Shown piece after piece: positions 29,574-30,749 of a stretch of DNA of 30,749 bases; position 1 is the stretch's first letter, and each line of letters starts with the position of its first letter. The notes under the pieces were generated by a model. That model saw only the letters and a list, made by a program, of their open reading frames with translations. It was not told where the DNA came from and ran no database searches. Made by a program: the position numbers and the translations under genes. The DNA comes from Nemertoderma westbladi (Eukaryota > Xenacoelomorpha > Nemertodermatida > Nemertodermatidae), in the NCBI GenBank assembly GCA_032718475.1, contig JAUCBJ010000584.1, forward strand, positions 1 to 30,749. Direction: 5' to 3'.

Positions 29574-30749
29574 TCACTCTCTGATAGCCCCAACTGTGCC
29601 AGTTCCAATCGGCGCTTCTGTTTGGCCTGACATTGCATAAGCCCCCTCAAACCGGGCGTGCATATCATCCCGCACACGCTTTCCCGTTCTCTCTCTCTCC
29701 CTATCCTCTCGCAAACTCTGCTCAACCAGCTCTGCCTCTCTCGCAATCCTCTCAAGCCGCCTCGTCTCGCGCTCCTTATGCTCGCTCGCCCCTCTAGCCT
29801 CACGCTCTTTGCATTCACTCGCCTCTTTCGCCTCTCTCGCCGCCTTACGCTCCTTTTGTTCATTCGCCTCTTTTGCCTCTCTCGCCTCTCGCATCGCCTC
29901 ACGCTCTTTACGCTCGTTCGCCTCTTTCGCCTCTCTCGCCTCTCGCTCCGCCTCATGCTCTTTACGCTCGTTCGCCTCTTTCGCCTCTCTTGCCTCTCAC
30001 TCCTTTCCTTCCCTTATATCTATCTCCTCACACTCTCTAAAGTTTCTCGCGACCCTCTCAGCCCTCTCTTCATTCTCTCTCGCCAGCTCTCTCTCTCTTT
30101 CTAACAACACAGTTCCCTCTTCCAACTGCCTCTCTAACTCTTTCTGGTCTAGCGCCACCATGTCTAATTGACACGCCAGATCTATTTCTAACACCCTTCT
30201 TGCTTTTGCGGAGGATGTAGCGGACTTGTCGGTCGCGACGGACCCCCGTCGCCTCTCTGTCCTACTAACTTTCCCCCGCTTTCTGGGGTTCTCGCTAACC
30301 GACGAGACCGAATCCTCGGGGTTAATCTCGGATTCGCCCTCGTGCGGGTCTGCCCAACCCACTAACTTAATTCCCCTAGCATCCACTAACCACAGCCCTA
30401 TGTAAACTACTTGCGGTTCCATTATCCCAGACCGCCACAGTTCAAATAGTTCGGTGGCGACCCCCCTCGCTCTCTCACTGGCTAGTTCTCCCTGTCCGAA
30501 GCGAACTAGGTATCTAAAGTGTTTATTCGACTGACCTAGTCGCTGGTTCAACTTCCTTTGGTCTAACTTTTCTCCCTCTCTGGCCTCCCTGAGCTGTTTC
30601 TTCGTCGTTCGTCGCATTGTAGGCTCGTCGGAGCTGGTCACTGGTTCCGACTTCCTCGTCGCCGACCTCTCCTCCTCCCCTCCTGGTTCGGCGTCGTACC
30701 GGCGGCCCCACCGTCGCCGTTCCGGCGGGCCGTCCGTCGCCCTCGGCCT
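29574..30749 (-). pseudogene. N-terminal charged coiled-coil ORF of the retroelement
   Basis: The frame is open from the window edge at 30749. The first ATG is at 30617 (MRRTTKKQLREAREG); whether it starts there or outside the window is not decidable. The region HFRYLVRFGQGE to VYIGLWLVDARG (about 30540-30370) looks folded, a Ser/Arg/Lys-rich part follows, and a long Glu/Arg/Lys helix begins at about 30200. An in-frame TGA lies at 29997. The same phase then continues as REAKEANERKEREA repeats to 29574. The repeats predict a long charged helix or coiled coil. I know no domain match; a Gag-like multimerisation role is inference from position. Confidence 0.65.
29820..30005. repeat. 54-bp in-frame coding repeat
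   Basis: Units start at about 29820 (45 bp, shortened), 29865, 29919 and 29973 (partial), each beginning CGCCTCTTTYGCCTCTCTYG. The unit length is a multiple of three, so expansion keeps the coding frame and lengthens the charged helix by 18 residues per copy. Confidence 0.88.

Larger units (their letters stand above)
28637..29956 (-). pseudogene. Arg/Gly/Tyr-rich linker ORF upstream of Gag
   Basis: An open frame of 439 codons. Its first third lies over the 54-bp charged repeat, where two phases are open. From about 29640 on, this phase appears to be the real one (LAQLGLSESEAGSGSVYEEP). It reads through a 26-nt homopolymer at 29439-29464 as a Gly run, then becomes Arg/Glu/Tyr-rich (YRAYRYEDENRRGDRR) and ends with a second Gly run at 28689-28706. 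There the frame must change to reach Gag. No known domain is visible. The composition suggests a disordered RNA-binding region. Confidence 0.6.
18667..30749 (-). mobile_element. BEL/Pao-type LTR retrotransposon with extra exonuclease/zinc-knuckle ORF (5' end outside window)
   Basis: On the minus strand the order is charged coiled-coil ORF, linker, Gag, protease, reverse transcriptase, RNase H, integrase, minisatellite spacer, exonuclease-like ORF, zinc-knuckle ORF, polypurine tract and LTR. The PR-RT-RH-IN order and the individual motifs are those of BEL/Pao. The 5' LTR and primer-binding site are beyond 30749. More than 12 kb is visible, which is long for the group. Disabling changes visible from the sequence are in-frame stops near 29997, 25760, 23656, 21317 and 20978, and frameshifts near 29.6 kb, 28.69 kb, 28.39 kb, 26.75 kb, 25.31 kb, 24.11 kb and 20.7 kb. 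Confidence 0.88.

Overview
The window reads as a piece of an invertebrate animal genome, intergenic or heterochromatic in character. It is AT-rich, full of transposon remains and simple arrays, and I see no intact host gene. The TAGGCCTA-type octamer recurs (near 7342, 7972, 12770 and 28840). Together with the mix of BEL/Pao, non-LTR, tRNA-SINE and TIR elements, this gives an impression of a marine invertebrate, perhaps a deuterostome such as an echinoderm; that is inference only.

Layout, left half (1-18.6 kb). A short 54-bp repeat and a small TIR structure lie at 322-697. A heptamer minisatellite follows at 702-1548. A pair of perfect 17-bp inverted repeats (1605-1621 and 4575-4591) bounds about 3 kb that resembles an old hAT-type element and contains a 5'-truncated, frameshifted non-LTR retrotransposon (2683-4390, + strand). 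The stretch 4.6-8.5 kb is mostly featureless apart from a tRNA-derived SINE tail (7705-7858) and poly-C/G tracts. A probable LTR with polypurine tract (8570-9427, - strand) precedes a 1.7-kb satellite of 20/40-bp palindromic units (9931-11613). Next is a 3,915-bp non-autonomous DNA transposon (11853-15767). It has 19-bp terminal inverted repeats, a 9-bp target-site duplication, TIR arms made of inverted decamer minisatellites, a 170-bp internal tandem repeat and seven copies of a 19-bp motif. After it come dispersed repeats and a decayed reverse-transcriptase fragment (16443-16775).

Right half (18.7-30.7 kb, all on the - strand). One large BEL/Pao-type LTR retrotransposon runs out of the right edge. 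In element order it has a coiled-coil/charged N-terminal gag-like ORF, an Arg/Gly-rich linker, Gag with zinc knuckles, an aspartic protease, reverse transcriptase, RNase H, integrase, a minisatellite spacer, and then an extra 3' ORF set. The extra ORFs have a DEDD-type 3'-5' exonuclease-like domain followed by three CCHC zinc knuckles. The last ORF stops just before a polypurine tract and the LTR start TGTGGGGATGCC. This exonuclease plus zinc-knuckle cargo in the env position is the most unusual feature of the window. The copy is dead: it has several stops and frameshifts, and Asp-to-Asn changes at apparent catalytic sites in both integrase and exonuclease.

Two themes recur. Several unrelated arrays are built on short palindromes, and decay is largely C-to-T/G-to-A at CpG, as expected of methylated repeats.
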